A model generated the notes under the pieces. The model did not search any database. It was given only the letters and a program-made list of their open reading frames with translations, and had not been told where the DNA came from. 6,895 nucleotides of DNA from an uncultured bacterium. GTDB lineage: Bacteria > Bacillota_I > Bacilli_A > RF39 > UBA660. Every line of letters starts with the position of its first letter. Within the stretch, counting starts at the first letter, position 1. Positions 6,854-6,895 of this stretch are shown piece after piece. Made by a program: the position numbers and the translations under genes. The stretch lies in the NCBI GenBank assembly GCA_949285775.1, contig CASEAD010000119.1, positions 1 through 6,895 on the forward strand, given 5' to 3'.

Positions 6854-6895
6854 AATATCAATCCTCTCTTATATTATTATTAATAAATATTAAAA

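Overview
This 6.9 kb window is very A+T-rich and codes entirely on the minus strand. It reads as chromosomal core DNA of a low-G+C member of the Bacillota. The evidence is the order dnaG-rpoD-trmK (the Bacillus-type sigma operon), a SigA-type factor lacking the long insertion between regions 1.2 and 2 typical of proteobacterial RpoD, strong GGAGG-like ribosome binding sites, and extended -10 (TGnTATAAT-like) promoters. TGA is used as a stop (SDR gene) and tryptophan is TGG, so the standard bacterial code fits and the Mycoplasma code does not. The extreme A+T content suggests an uncultured gut-type Bacilli or Clostridia lineage, but I cannot place it more closely.

In the direction of transcription (high to low coordinates) the layout is as follows. 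(1) A 145-residue helical protein of unknown function and a short-chain dehydrogenase/reductase, joined by a one-base stop/start overlap and closed by a small intrinsic terminator. (2) queA (queuosine synthesis) with its own extended -10 promoter and a short leader. (3) A 110-base gap with a perfect 11-bp tandem repeat, then dnaG (primase), rpoD (housekeeping sigma factor) and trmK (tRNA m1A22 methyltransferase), which overlap one another by 17 and 8 bases and are probably translationally coupled. (4) A 74-base gap holding a strong extended -10 promoter overlapped by an inverted repeat, then the first 290 codons of a membrane-anchored, Asn/Asp-rich protein of unknown function that runs off the left edge. 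This last gene has no stop inside the window.

Functionally the centre of the window links initiation of replication (DnaG), bulk transcription (sigma A) and tRNA modification (QueA, TrmK). The usual rpsU at the head of such operons is not seen, queA stands in that place, and the nif3-like gene that often follows trmK is replaced by the unknown membrane protein. Three starts given by the longest open frames need correction or comment: dnaG should start at 4419 rather than the GTG at 4428, queA at 5570 rather than the TTG at 5591, and the SDR gene truly seems to start with GTG. I see no CRISPR array, insertion sequence, phage gene, tRNA or rRNA, and no convincing novel multi-gene system. The most open questions are the membrane protein with its promoter and palindrome, the methionine-rich helical protein, the divergent TrmK motifs and the tandem repeat before dnaG.
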